From Shimia gijangensis (lineage in GTDB: Bacteria > Pseudomonadota > Alphaproteobacteria > Rhodobacterales > Rhodobacteraceae): DNA of 64,000 bases. Shown in pieces: positions 24,952 through 34,336 of this stretch (positions within the stretch are counted from its first letter, which is position 1; the number at the start of each line of letters is the position of its first letter). The stretch lies in assembly GCF_900142085.1 (NCBI RefSeq), contig NZ_FQZQ01000003.1, positions 62,001 to 126,000 on the forward strand. The letters run 5' to 3'. The translations under genes were made by a program, and so were the position numbers. The notes under the pieces were generated by a model, which searched no databases, was not told the DNA's origin, and worked only from the letters and a program-made list of their open reading frames with translations.

Positions 24952-25689
24952 ATGAGTGCACTGTCCAAAGGGCGCTACGCGGTGCGTGTGGCCGAAAACG
25001 CAAAGGATTTGAGCGCGGCTCAGCAATTGCGACAACTTGCTTTTCGCGGTGAAGCAGCTGGGGTGCTGGATCAGGATGCGTTTGATCCGTTGTGCACGCA
25101 TTTTCTGGTCGAAGAGCGCGAGACCCGTGCGCTGGTCTGTTGTTTTCGTATCCTGACCCTGACCGGGGGAAACGAGATCGATCGCTGCTATTCGGCCCAG
25201 TTTTACGAGTTAAGCGCCCTCAGATCGTTTGAGGGGCCTATGGTCGAGATGGGCCGCTTTTGTATGCACCCGGACGTGCATGATCCTGATATCCTGCGTG
25301 CTGCTTGGGCCGCAATGACCGCTTATGTGGATGAAAACAAAGTGGAAATGCTGTTTGGCTGTTCGTCATTTTCGGGCACGGATGCGGCAGAATACGTTGA
25401 TGCCTTTGCAATGCTGCGTGACCGCCATCTGGCGCCCAAACGCTGGTTGCCCAAAGTAAAAGCCCCAAATGTGTTTCGATATGCGGCGCGGCTTCGGCGC
25501 AAACCTGATCTCAAACGTGCCCAGATGCGGATGCCACCGCTTTTGCGGACTTATTTGTTGATGGGCGGCTGGGTCAGCGATCACGCCGTGGTGGATCGCA
25601 AGATGAACACGTTGCATGTCTTCACGGGCCTTGAGATCCGCGCAATTCCCCCAGCCCGCAAGCGGTTGCTTCGCGCGATTGCGGTTTGA
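24952..25689 (+). CDS. olsB: L-ornithine N-alpha-acyltransferase (OlsB-like)
   Basis: A 245-residue GNAT-fold acyltransferase of the COG3176 (putative hemolysin) type. In Rhodobacteraceae and rhizobia this enzyme adds a 3-hydroxyacyl chain to ornithine, the first step of ornithine-lipid synthesis. Supporting segments are AQQLRQLAFRGE, DQDAFDPLCTHFLVEE, EMGRFCMHPD and LFGCSSFSG. The C-terminal MGGWVSDHAVVDRKMNTLHVF also fits the family. No olsA acyltransferase is adjacent. Confidence 0.87.
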   Translation: MSALSKGRYAVRVAENAKDLSAAQQLRQLAFRGEAAGVLDQDAFDPLCTHFLVEERETRALVCCFRILTLTGGNEIDRCYSAQFYELSALRSFEGPMVEMGRFCMHPDVHDPDILRAAWAAMTAYVDENKVEMLFGCSSFSGTDAAEYVDAFAMLRDRHLAPKRWLPKVKAPNVFRYAARLRRKPDLKRAQMRMPPLLRTYLLMGGWVSDHAVVDRKMNTLHVFTGLEIRAIPPARKRLLRAIAV

Positions 25690-25760
25690 TTTTTTGAGTA
25701 TTTTTGAAAAGGTGAAGCCGACCGGTTGACCCTATGCGGGCAGGGCGGTAGCCCCATGCC

Positions 25761-27569
25761 ATGGCACGTATACCTTTATTACAGATGAGCGGCATTTCCC
25801 TGACTTTTGGGGGCGATCCGGTATTTGATGGTCTGGACCTTGTGGTGCAACCGGGCGATCGCGTCGCGCTTGTCGGGCGCAACGGGTCGGGGAAATCGAC
25901 TTTGATGAAGGTTATGGCTGGGTTGGTGGAAGCCGACCGTGGTGATCTTGTGGTGCCGCCGGGCGTGTCTGTTGGCTATATGGAGCAGGACCCGGATATG
26001 TCAGGGTTCGCGACCTTGGGCGAATTTGCCTCGGCGGGCTTGCAGCCGGGTGAGATGTATAAGGTTGAGCGCGCTGGAGAAGGGCTGAAATTTGATCCAA
26101 ACCGGTCTGTCGACACGGCCTCTGGCGGTGAAAAGCGGCGCGCGGCACTGGCCCGCCTGATGGCCGAAGCACCGGAATTGATGCTGCTGGACGAGCCGAC
26201 CAACCACTTGGATATCGAGGCCATCGGCTGGCTTGAGGCCGAGCTGGCCACCACCCGTGCGGCCTTTGTTTTGATCAGCCACGACCGCGCATTTTTACGT
26301 GCACTTACGCGCGCAACCCTTTGGATTGACAGAGGAATGGTGCGTCGGCAGGAAAAGGGTTTTGAGGCCTTTGAAGAATGGCGTGACAAGGTCTGGGACG
26401 ACGAAGACATGCAGCGCCACAAGCTTAATCGCAAGATCAAAGCCGAGGCCCGCTGGGCTGTCGAAGGCATCAGTGCCCGGCGCAAACGCAATCAGGGGCG
26501 TGTGCGCGCCCTGAAGGATTTGCGCGCTGAACGGTCTTCGCAGATCAAACGTCAGGGCGCAGCCGCCTTTGAGCTGGCCGCAGGACCAAAGTCGGGCAAA
26601 AAGGTTATCGATGCCAAAGGGTTGGGTAAGTCCTTTGACGAGAACAGAATCGTGCGTGATTTCTCTCTGACGATACAACGCGGCGATCGCGTGGCCTTTG
26701 TCGGCCCCAATGGCGTGGGTAAAACCACGGTCATCAAAATGCTGATGGGGCAGGAAGCGCCCGATGAGGGCACGGTGAGCCTTGGCACCAATCTGGTGCC
26801 CGCCATCTTTGACCAAAGCCGATCTCAGCTGGACCCCGATATGACCCTTTGGGACAGCCTGACAGGGGACCCGGATATGCGCGTGTCGGGCAAGGCTGAT
26901 CAGGTCATGGTGCGCGGCAATCCCAAACATGTTGTCGGCTACCTCAAAGAGTTCCTGTTTGATGAGCGACAAGCCCGCGCGCCTGTACGATCTTTGTCAG
27001 GCGGGGAAAAGGCGCGGTTGTTGCTGGCCAAACTGATGGCGCGGGAAAGCAATATTCTGGTGCTGGACGAGCCGACCAACGATCTGGACGTCGAAACGCT
27101 CGACCTGTTGCAGGAAATTCTCGACGACTATGATGGCACCGTTCTTCTGGTCAGCCACGACCGGGATTTTCTGGATCGCGTGGCGACAACGACGGTTGCC
27201 ATGGAAGGCAATGGACGGGCCACGGCCTATGCTGGCGGTTGGAGTGACTACCGGGCGCAACGCGGCGTCGACTCAGTCAAAACCGTCGAAAAAACAAAGA
27301 CTAAAGGCGAAAAGCTTAAGCAGGAAAAATCCGCCACTGAAGGTCTGAGCTTTACCGAAAAGCACCGGCTGGAGGAATTGCCCGCTGTTATGGACCGCCT
27401 GAGCGCTGAGATTGCCAAACTCGAAGAGTTCCTGATGGATCCCGATCTGTTCAGCGAGCAACCGATCAAGTTCCAAAAGGCCACGGACGCCTTGGTTGAA
27501 CGTCATACTGCCCTGTCGGATGCCGAAGAAGAATGGCTGATGCTTGAGGAAAAAGCCGAAAGCGCCTAG
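25761..27569 (+). CDS. ABC-F family ATPase (Uup-like)
   Basis: A 602-residue soluble protein with two ABC cassettes: Walker A at about 39-47 (GRNGSGKST) and 314-323 (GPNGVGKTT), signature motifs SGGEKRRA and SGGEKARL, and Walker B DEPTNHLD and DEPTNDLD. There are no membrane segments. The C-terminal about 80 residues form a coiled coil, as in Uup. ABC-F proteins act on the ribosome. Its TAG stop shares the palindrome CTAG with the stop of the convergent downstream gene. Confidence 0.93.
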   Translation: MARIPLLQMSGISLTFGGDPVFDGLDLVVQPGDRVALVGRNGSGKSTLMKVMAGLVEADRGDLVVPPGVSVGYMEQDPDMSGFATLGEFASAGLQPGEMYKVERAGEGLKFDPNRSVDTASGGEKRRAALARLMAEAPELMLLDEPTNHLDIEAIGWLEAELATTRAAFVLISHDRAFLRALTRATLWIDRGMVRRQEKGFEAFEEWRDKVWDDEDMQRHKLNRKIKAEARWAVEGISARRKRNQGRVRALKDLRAERSSQIKRQGAAAFELAAGPKSGKKVIDAKGLGKSFDENRIVRDFSLTIQRGDRVAFVGPNGVGKTTVIKMLMGQEAPDEGTVSLGTNLVPAIFDQSRSQLDPDMTLWDSLTGDPDMRVSGKADQVMVRGNPKHVVGYLKEFLFDERQARAPVRSLSGGEKARLLLAKLMARESNILVLDEPTNDLDVETLDLLQEILDDYDGTVLLVSHDRDFLDRVATTTVAMEGNGRATAYAGGWSDYRAQRGVDSVKTVEKTKTKGEKLKQEKSATEGLSFTEKHRLEELPAVMDRLSAEIAKLEEFLMDPDLFSEQPIKFQKATDALVERHTALSDAEEEWLMLEEKAESA

Positions 27570-28168
27570 GCGTGGCGCAACCTCACCTGAGGCTGAAACC
27601 CGTTTCTCAGGGCGTTCAGGCTGGGTGTGGGGGTCAAAACCGTGACCTCTCCAACTGGCAAAGCTGTGGCAGGCTGGTAACCTTGCGGCAGAAATGGGTG
27701 GGCCGCCTGTTGCCAGATAAGATTAGGAACACCTGCGCCCGTCAGGAAAAATGTCCCTTCTGGCAGATCAGACATATCCGCTTGGTGACGTCGTTGGCCA
27801 AACACTCGCGGGACCGCTCGGGCCGCATGCAGCGCCTTGTCAAATTCAGTGACTTTCCCAACATGACCAACAGCTTGCAGGTAATCTCTAAAGTCAGGCC
27901 GGCGGCATTCGGCACATGGCCGGTGGCCCGCAGCCAGCGCGACGGCCTCATCGTGAAAGAACAACTCGGTATAGGCGCCGGGGGTCATCAACGGTCGTTT
28001 GCGGTTTTTGAAGTCTGTGACGCAGCACACCCAAGCCTTGTGTCGCCAGCGGGCGTGACCGAGCTGCCCGCTGTCGTCATGCAAAATACCACGATTGCCC
28101 ATAAGCAGACCCCGCGCTGGATGCGCGAGGATCTCTCCGGTGGGCTGAACGCGGTTTTGGCGGGGCAT
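27566..28168 (-). CDS. Conserved protein with Ada-like CxxC motif, unknown function
   Basis: A 200-residue protein. The segment HRPCAECRRPDF resembles the zinc-binding CxxC region of Ada-type proteins, but the second cysteine pair of the Ada site is not obvious. The body has LMTPGAYTELFFHDEAVALAAG before it and LPEGTFFLTGAGVPNLIW after it. It starts inside the stop of the upstream SDR gene (TGATG), so the two are coupled, and its TAG stop overlaps the ABC-F stop. I do not recognise a named function; nucleic-acid binding is only a guess from the motif. Confidence 0.75.
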   Translation of the reverse strand: MPRQNRVQPTGEILAHPARGLLMGNRGILHDDSGQLGHARWRHKAWVCCVTDFKNRKRPLMTPGAYTELFFHDEAVALAAGHRPCAECRRPDFRDYLQAVGHVGKVTEFDKALHAARAVPRVFGQRRHQADMSDLPEGTFFLTGAGVPNLIWQQAAHPFLPQGYQPATALPVGEVTVLTPTPSLNALRNGFQPQVRLRHA

Positions 28169-28923
28169 CACTGCATCCGCAGGGCACCATCAAGACGAAT
28201 CACTTCGCCGTTCAGATAGCCACATTCCACGATGAATTCCGCCAGACGCGCATATTCGCTGGGATCGCCCAGACGTTTGGGGCAGGTGACATCTTGGGCC
28301 AACTGATCCTGAACGTCCTGGGGCAGCCCCATCAGCATGGGTGTGAGGAAAATTCCCGGCGCAATCGCCATCACCCGAATGCCAGAGCGTGCCAGATCGC
28401 GGGCCATCGGCAAAGAAAGTCCGACAATACCACCTTTGGAGGCCGCATATGCTGCCTGTCCGCGCTGGCCGTCCATGGCGGCGACCGAGGCTGTGTTGAT
28501 GATCACACCGCGCGCGCCGTCGTCTTCGGGGTCGTTTTGCGCGATGACTTCGGCGGCCAGCCTTGAGACGTTAAAGCTGCCGACCAGATTGATATCGATG
28601 GTCTGTTGAAATGTGTGCAGCGGGTGGGGGCCGTTTTTTCCAAGAGTGGTTGCGGCCGGTGCGATGCCTGCACAGTTCACGGCGGCGGTGATGCTGCCCA
28701 TGGCTTCGCGCGCGGCGTTGATGCTGGCCTGAACCGAAGCTTCATCTGTGACGTTGGTCTTGTGAAAGGTGCCACCGAGTTCTGCGGCAAGCGCAGTACC
28801 CGCTTCTTCGTTGAGATCAAACAGGGCAACTTTGGCGCCACTCGCGGCAAATTGGCGGGCAGTGGCGGCGCCAAGGCCGGACGCACCACCGGTGATAACG
28901 GCACGGGTGTCGGAAATTTTCAT
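28168..28923 (-). CDS. Short-chain dehydrogenase, 3-hydroxyacyl-CoA dehydrogenase type 2-like
   Basis: A 251-residue SDR. The NAD site TGGASGLG, the NCAG motif (NCAGIAPA) and the catalytic Ser/Tyr/Lys (TASVAA, YAASKGG) are present. The end GYLNGEVIRLDGALRM and the overall pattern resemble type II 3-hydroxyacyl-CoA dehydrogenase (HSD17B10-like). I start at ATG 28923 with GAGGAG upstream. The region upstream carries one palindrome and a pair of TTTGTACAAA sites, so expression looks regulated. Substrate: probably a short or branched hydroxyacyl-CoA, by family. Confidence 0.85.
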   Translation of the reverse strand: MKISDTRAVITGGASGLGAATARQFAASGAKVALFDLNEEAGTALAAELGGTFHKTNVTDEASVQASINAAREAMGSITAAVNCAGIAPAATTLGKNGPHPLHTFQQTIDINLVGSFNVSRLAAEVIAQNDPEDDGARGVIINTASVAAMDGQRGQAAYAASKGGIVGLSLPMARDLARSGIRVMAIAPGIFLTPMLMGLPQDVQDQLAQDVTCPKRLGDPSEYARLAEFIVECGYLNGEVIRLDGALRMQ

Positions 28924-28948
28924 GGGGCTCTCCTCAGGCGGCACGAAA

Positions 28949-28962
28949 TGAACATGTGTTCA
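28949..28962. promoter_or_regulatory. Palindromic operator candidate upstream of the SDR gene
   Basis: TGAACATGTGTTCA has perfect arms TGAACA/TGTTCA around two bases, 25 bases upstream of the SDR start codon. The shape suits a TetR- or GntR-type repressor. No such regulator gene is adjacent. Confidence 0.45.
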
Positions 28963-29040
28963 GATAACCGAGACAAGGTTGCCCTGTCCAGTGCGACGCG
29001 GCGGCGTAAAGGGTATTTTACGGCTCGAATGGCTGGAAAA

Positions 29041-29087
29041 CGTTTTGTACAAACCGGGCATCTGGCCAAAAATGTTTGTACAAAACG
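29041..29087. promoter_or_regulatory. Two mirror copies of a TTTGTACAAA site, 31 bases apart
   Basis: CGTTTTGTACAAAC (29041-29054) and GTTTGTACAAAACG (29074-29087) are perfect inverted copies, each holding the palindrome TTTGTACAAA. The centres are 31 bases apart, about three helical turns, so bound dimers would face the same side. They lie 120-165 bases upstream of the SDR start and just past the tyrS terminator. Confidence 0.6.
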
Positions 29088-29093
29088 GACAAA

Positions 29094-29113
29094 ACCCGCG
29101 CATTTCGCGCGGG
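29094..29113 (-). terminator. Terminator of tyrS
   Basis: CCCGCGC/GCGCGGG stem with a short loop, followed on the minus strand by TTTT, 38 bases after the tyrS stop. Confidence 0.8.
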
Positions 29114-29150
29114 CTTTATCACTTAATAACGATCCTTAAGGCAGGATTAA

Positions 29151-30398
29151 TCAGCCGTCCAACTGCACCAACGCATGGCGTTTCTTGCCTGCACTTAACT
29201 TAATTGGCGAAGCCAAATCTGCGGCGTCAATCATCAATCCCGCATTGGTCAATGCCACGTCATTCAGCTTGGCGCCGTTTTCTGCGATCAACCGTTTGGC
29301 GTCCTTGCCCGATTTGGCCAGGCCCGACTTCACAACAAGCTGCACGATGGACACAGGTAAATCTGCGGAAGTCACTGTAAGTGTTGGTAAATCGTCGCCA
29401 ACACCCCCTTTTTCGAACACTTCACGCGCGGTCGCTTCTGCGGCTTTGGCTGCCTCAACCCCGTGACACAGCGTGGTCACTTCGTTGGCCAGAATGATTT
29501 TGGCATCGTTGATTTCCTGGCCCTCAAGAGCGCCCAAACGGTTGCATTCATCAACCGGTAACTCACTGTAAAGTTTCAAGAAACGCCCAACGTCAGCATC
29601 GGTAGTGTTGCGCCAGAACTGCCAGAATTCGTAAGGGCTGCGCATGTCGGCATTCAGCCAAACCGCCCCATCCGCCGACTTACCCATCTTCTTGCCATCC
29701 GATGTGGTGAGCAACGGGGACGTCAGGCCAAAAATCTGGTTGTCGATCACCCGGCGGGTCAGGTCGATACCGTTGACGATATTGCCCCATTGGTCTGATC
29801 CGCCGAACTGAACCAAACAGCCATATCTGCGATTTAATTCAAGAAAATCATAAGCTTGCAGGATCATGTAGTTGAATTCGAGGAACGACAGGGATTGTTC
29901 ACGATCCAGCCGCGATTTCACTGATTCAAAACTCAGCATCCGGTTGACCGAGAAATGGCGGCCAATGTCACGCAGGAACTCAAGGTAGTTCAGATCGTCC
30001 AGCCACTCGGCGTTGTTCAGCATCAATGCGCCGTTATCGCTGTCGTCATAAGAGATGTACTTTGAGAATACCTGTTTGATTCCATTGATGTTTTCATCAA
30101 TCATGTCAGCGGTGAGCAGGGGGCGTTCATCGGCGCGGAACGACGGATCGCCCACTTTGGTGGTGCCGCCACCCATCAGCGTGATTGGCTTGTGGCCGGT
30201 TTTTTGCAGCCAACGCAGCATCATGATCTGAATAAGAGACCCAACATGCAGCGACTTGGCCGTTGCATCAAAGCCGATATAACCCGGTACCACACCCTTG
30301 GTCAGCGCCTCATCAAGGCCTTGATAATCGGTGCAATCTGCCAGAAAGCCGCGTTCGATCATCACCGACATGAAGTCGGATTTGGGGTGGTAGGTCAT
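29151..30398 (-). CDS. tyrS: Tyrosyl-tRNA synthetase
   Basis: A 415-residue class I synthetase. The HIGH-type motif is HVGSL (after GFDATAKSL), and the KMSKS-type motif is KMGKS in [15 protein letters not shown]. Tyrosine-recognition segments GGSDQWGNI and an S4-like C-terminal domain ([22 protein letters not shown]) are present. The open frame extends far upstream across anmK, but ATG 30398 gives the standard length. It is divergent from anmK across 63 bases. Confidence 0.97.
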   Translation of the reverse strand: MTYHPKSDFMSVMIERGFLADCTDYQGLDEALTKGVVPGYIGFDATAKSLHVGSLIQIMMLRWLQKTGHKPITLMGGGTTKVGDPSFRADERPLLTADMIDENINGIKQVFSKYISYDDSDNGALMLNNAEWLDDLNYLEFLRDIGRHFSVNRMLSFESVKSRLDREQSLSFLEFNYMILQAYDFLELNRRYGCLVQFGGSDQWGNIVNGIDLTRRVIDNQIFGLTSPLLTTSDGKKMGKSADGAVWLNADMRSPYEFWQFWRNTTDADVGRFLKLYSELPVDECNRLGALEGQEINDAKIILANEVTTLCHGVEAAKAAEATAREVFEKGGVGDDLPTLTVTSADLPVSIVQLVVKSGLAKSGKDAKRLIAENGAKLNDVALTNAGLMIDAADLASPIKLSAGKKRHALVQLDG

Positions 30399-30461
30399 GG
30401 TATTCGTCCCGTAATGTAATTGTAGCTGTGTATAGGCGGCGTTTGGGCAAAGGAAAAGGCC

Positions 30462-31568
30462 ATGTTGAAGGCCAAAACAGGCAAAACGCAATGGCGCGCT
30501 TTGGGGGCCATGTCGGGGACTTCGCTGGACGGAGTCGATGCGGCTGTGATTGAGACCGACGGGACACAAATTTTTGAATTTGGCGAAAGTGCGTACCGCG
30601 AGTACTCCTCTGACGAACGCGCAGTGTTGACCAAAGCCCTTGGGCAATGGGGTGGAGAGAATGCACTGGCGGCAGCCCAAGTGGTTGAAAACGCTCATGT
30701 TGACGTCTTGCAGGGGTTCGACGAGATCGATCTGGTTGGGTTTCACGGCCAAACTCTGGCCCATGAACCACGTGGACGCGGGACATGCCAAGTGGGCGAT
30801 GGACGGGTTCTGGCCGAGGCGCTGCAAAGCCCGGTGGTCTGGGATTTTCGCACTGCTGATGTGAAGCTCGGCGGAGAAGGAGCGCCTTTGGCTCCTTTTT
30901 TTCATTTTGCCTGTGCCAAATGGATCGGCTTAAAAGACCCGGTTTGTTTTCTGAACCTTGGGGGCGTTGGCAACATCACATGGATTGATCCATCAAAATC
31001 TGCACCAGAAGAGGCCGGGGCTTTGCTGGCATTTGACACTGGTCCAGCCAATGCGCCGGTCAATGACCTGATGCGCGAACGTTTGGGGTTGACCTATGAT
31101 AAAAGTGGGGCCGTTGCGATGGACGGCACAGTGGAAACCGGAGCATTGGAGTTGTTTCTGGCAGAGCCCTATTTTTCAAGAATCCCCCCGAAGTCGCTGG
31201 ATCGAAATGATTTTTCTGAAATGATTAATCTTGTCCGTGAGTTGTCAAATGCAGATGCCGCCGCCACATTGACGGCAATGTGTGCCGCAGGTGTGGCTGC
31301 GGGTATGCAACATTTACCCAGCGCGCCAACCCAGGTTTTCGTTACCGGAGGCGGGCGAAAAAATCCGGTGCTGATGGAAATGCTGCGGGTCAGTCTTGAG
31401 TGCCCCGTCGTGACCGTAGAGGGCGTCGGGCTGGATGGGGATATGCTGGAAGCGCAGGCCTTTGCCTATTTGGCGGTGCGTGTGGCCCGTGGGTTACCAA
31501 CATCGGGGCCGATGACAACCGGTGTACGGGCTCTTGTGGGTGGTGGGGTTGTGACTTCGCCGGGTTGA
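30462..31568 (+). CDS. anmK: Anhydro-N-acetylmuramic acid kinase
   Basis: A 368-residue sugar kinase of peptidoglycan recycling. It phosphorylates 1,6-anhydro-MurNAc with ring opening. The N-terminal [15 protein letters not shown], the middle [21 protein letters not shown] and the C-terminal [10 protein letters not shown] are the family motifs. AAAGGAAAAGG precedes the ATG. It is divergent from tyrS. The DNA past its stop is an island scar (31569-32486). Confidence 0.95.
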   Translation: MLKAKTGKTQWRALGAMSGTSLDGVDAAVIETDGTQIFEFGESAYREYSSDERAVLTKALGQWGGENALAAAQVVENAHVDVLQGFDEIDLVGFHGQTLAHEPRGRGTCQVGDGRVLAEALQSPVVWDFRTADVKLGGEGAPLAPFFHFACAKWIGLKDPVCFLNLGGVGNITWIDPSKSAPEEAGALLAFDTGPANAPVNDLMRERLGLTYDKSGAVAMDGTVETGALELFLAEPYFSRIPPKSLDRNDFSEMINLVRELSNADAAATLTAMCAAGVAAGMQHLPSAPTQVFVTGGGRKNPVLMEMLRVSLECPVVTVEGVGLDGDMLEAQAFAYLAVRVARGLPTSGPMTTGVRALVGGGVVTSPG

Positions 31569-31693
31569 GGGGCGTTGCTCGGCGGTGATGTGGCAAAGCA
31601 AGAATTGAGGGTGATCTGGAATGAAGGCATTCGCCTCTTGGTTCGCCAATGTCAGAGTTCAGTAGTCAAACCTGTTGAATTGGGCTTCGATTT

Positions 31694-31900
31694 TCACAAA
31701 GCGTGGCCAATCTTACCCTTCCAGACGGTCAACTGCGGAAAAACAGCCACCATTTCAGTGGGTGGAGTTTCCGTAATATCTTCTTTTAGGACGATGAAAT
31801 CGGCCCATTTTCCAGCTTTCAATGCCCCTGTCCCATGGTCCATTCCTAAAGAACGCGCACCATTGACGGTGAAAATCGGCGGAGCCGACGACATCGAGAT
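31694..31900 (-). pseudogene. C-terminal fragment of an amidohydrolase
   Basis: About 66 codons match the end of YtcJ-like amidohydrolases: IFTVNGARSLGMDHGTG, LKAGKWADFIVL and a final VWKGKIGH. All of the catalytic domain is missing. Upstream it runs directly into the integrase remnant, marking a deletion junction at about 31896-31960. Confidence 0.7.
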
Positions 31901-32324
31901 AGCCTAATCAGGAGCCGAAACGCCGGGGTAGTCGTTGCGGGGGATCGAGTGGCGGGGCCGTGCTGACCTTCAGCCACTTGAGAGGCAAACTCCATAAGAT
32001 CACGTGCTAGAAGCGAAGTAACCTCAAAGTCGGTCACCTCAAAACGTTTGATCGCCCTAAGAACTTGGGTTTTGGTTTTCCCCATGTCTTTACGGTTCCT
32101 TTCAACTACCTTGTCGATTAGCTCGCCAGCTGTTGTCCGTTCACGATCACTAATTAGGGTTCCTTTGTCGTATTCGGCTTCGATGCGCTTGATCCAAGCA
32201 TTGGTTGTTGTCTTTCTGGAGAAGTTGGCCGAGTTCCTGTAGACCACTTTACATCTTGTTTCTTAATGATTTGTGCTCGGTACTTGATGCCCGATTTTGT
32301 CTTGCGTTCAACGATAGTGCCCAT
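31900..32324 (-). pseudogene. Frameshifted 5' part of a dusA-associated tyrosine integrase
   Basis: From ATG 32324 the frame reads MGTIVERKTKSGIKYRAQII and then breaks at 32252/32253. Adding one base (ggtaaagtg instead of gtaaagtg) continues it into VVYRNSANFSRKTTTNAWIK and the core-binding region ERTTAGELIDKVVERN...LARDLMEFASQVAEG. The catalytic half is absent. The start lies 163 bases upstream of dusA in divergent orientation, the usual position for integrases that target the 5' end of dusA. Confidence 0.78.
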
Positions 32325-32343
32325 TATTTCTCACTTCTTATTT

Positions 32344-32411
32344 TTGGCATACCGCAGATATAGGAGGGCGGTATGCCAAGCTCCAAGCGGGTATGCCAAA
32401 CGGTATGCCAA
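32344..32411. repeat. Four copies of GGTATGCCAA between integrase remnant and dusA
   Basis: One inverted copy (TTGGCATACC, 32344-32353) and three direct copies of GGTATGCCAA (32370-32379, 32390-32399, 32402-32411). The first and second form a 12-base inverted repeat with the flanking GC. They look like integrase or excisionase arm-type sites left from a lost island. Confidence 0.75.
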
Positions 32412-32486
32412 AAACTCAAAACGTTTAGAAATCCAGCAAAATAAGGCCAAATATGATGGTCTCAAAGCTCAACCAAAGTTGGCGAA

Positions 32487-33485
32487 ATGACAGATAAGCC
32501 CTTAATAACAAAGGCCGCGAGGCTGTCCGTCGCCCCGATGATGGATTGGACAGATCGCCATTGTCGGTATCTGCACCGGTTGTTGTCACGCGAGGCCCTG
32601 CTTTATACGGAAATGGTCACGGCTCCGGCATTGGTGCGGGGTGGCGCCTTGCATCTGTTGGACTTCAATGTCGAAGAACACCCCGTCGCTTTGCAACTTG
32701 GCGGCTCGGATCCCAAAGAACTGGCCGAGGCCACGCGGCTGGGTGGCGCGCATGGCTATGATGAGATCAACCTCAACGTCGGCTGCCCGTCGGATCGTGT
32801 GCAATCAGGCACCTTTGGTGCGGTTCTGATGAAAACGCCGGATTTGGTCGCCGAATGTGTGTCAGCCATGAACGAAGCGACTCCGGTTGAGATCACGGTC
32901 AAGTGTCGCATCGGGGTGGACGATCAGGAACCGCGCGATGTGCTGCCTGATTTCCTTGAAAAAGTCAGCGCTGCAGGCGTGCGCCGGTTCACGATCCATG
33001 CCCGCAAGGCGTGGCTGCAAGGCCTCAGCCCCAAGGAAAACCGCGATATCCCTCCGTTGGATTACCCTTTGGTACACGAGATGAAGGCGGCCTTTCCTGA
33101 CCTGCATCTTTCGGTCAATGGCGGAGTCACGTCATTGCAGCAGGCCGAAGAGTTTTTGGCCGCGGGTCTGGACGGTGTGATGATCGGGCGCTCGACCTAT
33201 CACAACCCGGCCGACATTCTGCTGGGGGTCGACACGCAAGTATTCGGCAAGGGCCACAGAACAACCGCAGAGCAAACTGTGCTCGACATGTTGCCCTATA
33301 TTGAAAACCACCTTGCCGAGGGTGGGCGTCTGCACCAGATTACCCGCCACATGCTGGGGCTGTTTACAGGGCGTCCCGGCGCCCGGATGTGGCGTCGGGT
33401 TTTGTCCGAAGGTGCAACCCGCGACGGTGCAGGCCCCGACCTCGTGTTGCAGGCGCTGGGACATGTCAGTGATATCGCGGCCTGA
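32487..33485 (+). CDS. dusA: tRNA-dihydrouridine(20/20a) synthase DusA
   Basis: A 332-residue flavin enzyme that reduces uridine 20/20a in tRNA. The FMN-binding start RLSVAPMMDWTDRHCR, the catalytic Cys100 (NVGCPSDRVQ) and VNGGV and MIGRSTYHNP near the end are typical of the DusA subgroup. The 5' end is a known insertion hot spot, and a broken integrase lies just upstream. The frame is intact, so the gene either escaped or was rebuilt by the insertion. Confidence 0.95.
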   Translation: MTDKPLITKAARLSVAPMMDWTDRHCRYLHRLLSREALLYTEMVTAPALVRGGALHLLDFNVEEHPVALQLGGSDPKELAEATRLGGAHGYDEINLNVGCPSDRVQSGTFGAVLMKTPDLVAECVSAMNEATPVEITVKCRIGVDDQEPRDVLPDFLEKVSAAGVRRFTIHARKAWLQGLSPKENRDIPPLDYPLVHEMKAAFPDLHLSVNGGVTSLQQAEEFLAAGLDGVMIGRSTYHNPADILLGVDTQVFGKGHRTTAEQTVLDMLPYIENHLAEGGRLHQITRHMLGLFTGRPGARMWRRVLSEGATRDGAGPDLVLQALGHVSDIAA

Positions 33486-33511
33486 GAGCCGCCCAAAAAG
33501 AAAGAGGCGAC

Positions 33512-34336
33512 ATGCCTGAAATGAACGTGCTGTTGCCGCTGGTGGCGATGCTGATGGGGATTGGCGCCTTTGCCGGTGTGCTGGCCGGCCTGTTGGGTGT
33601 CGGCGGTGGAATTGTTTTGGTGCCTGCTTTTTTCTATGCTTTTCAATCTCTTGGATACGATGGAGATCAGGTAATGCAGGTCTGCCTGGCCACGTCCTTG
33701 GCCACGATCATTGTCACTTCTGTGCGCTCGGTTCTCAGCCACAATAAAAAAGGCGCGGTAGACTGGAGCATTTTGCGCACCTGGGCCCCGGGTATTGCGG
33801 TTGGGGCCATTTTGGGCGTGCTGGTCGCCTCATCTTTGCGCTCGGTCACGCTGCAGGCGATCTTTGGCTGCCTTGGCATTGTGATTGGTCTTTATTTGGG
33901 CTTGGGCAAATCCGAATGGCGTCTGGCACAGGAAATGCCCAAAGGCCCCAAACGTGCCGCTCTGAGTTCTTTGATGGGCTTCATGTCGGTTCTGATGGGC
34001 ATTGGTGGTGGTAGCTTTGGGGTGCCTGTGATGGCCCTGCACAACACGCCCATTCACCGCGCAGTTGCCACGGCCGCAGGCTTTGGTGTGTTGATCGCGG
34101 TGCCCTCGGTGGCTGGCTTTTTGTTGCTCGACATCGCCGATGCCTCACGCCCGCCATACACAATTGGCGCGGTGAACATCCCGGCCTTATTACTGATCAT
34201 TGCTATGACGCTTTTGACGGCGCCCATTGGCGTGAAAATTGCCCATGCCATGGACCCAAAACCGCTGAAACGCGTCTTCGCCGTGTTCCTGACGCTGGTC
34301 GCGCTCAACATGCTGCGCAAGGCCTTTGGATGGTAG
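33512..34336 (+). CDS. TauE/SafE-family exporter
   Basis: A 274-residue membrane protein with about eight hydrophobic segments and the family repeats GLLGVGGGIVLVPAF and GIGGGSFGVPVMAL. TauE/SafE proteins are thought to export sulfite, sulfoacetate or similar anions. It follows dusA by 26 bases and overlaps the next gene by 7 bases. The substrate cannot be read here. Confidence 0.9.
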   Translation: MPEMNVLLPLVAMLMGIGAFAGVLAGLLGVGGGIVLVPAFFYAFQSLGYDGDQVMQVCLATSLATIIVTSVRSVLSHNKKGAVDWSILRTWAPGIAVGAILGVLVASSLRSVTLQAIFGCLGIVIGLYLGLGKSEWRLAQEMPKGPKRAALSSLMGFMSVLMGIGGGSFGVPVMALHNTPIHRAVATAAGFGVLIAVPSVAGFLLLDIADASRPPYTIGAVNIPALLLIIAMTLLTAPIGVKIAHAMDPKPLKRVFAVFLTLVALNMLRKAFGW

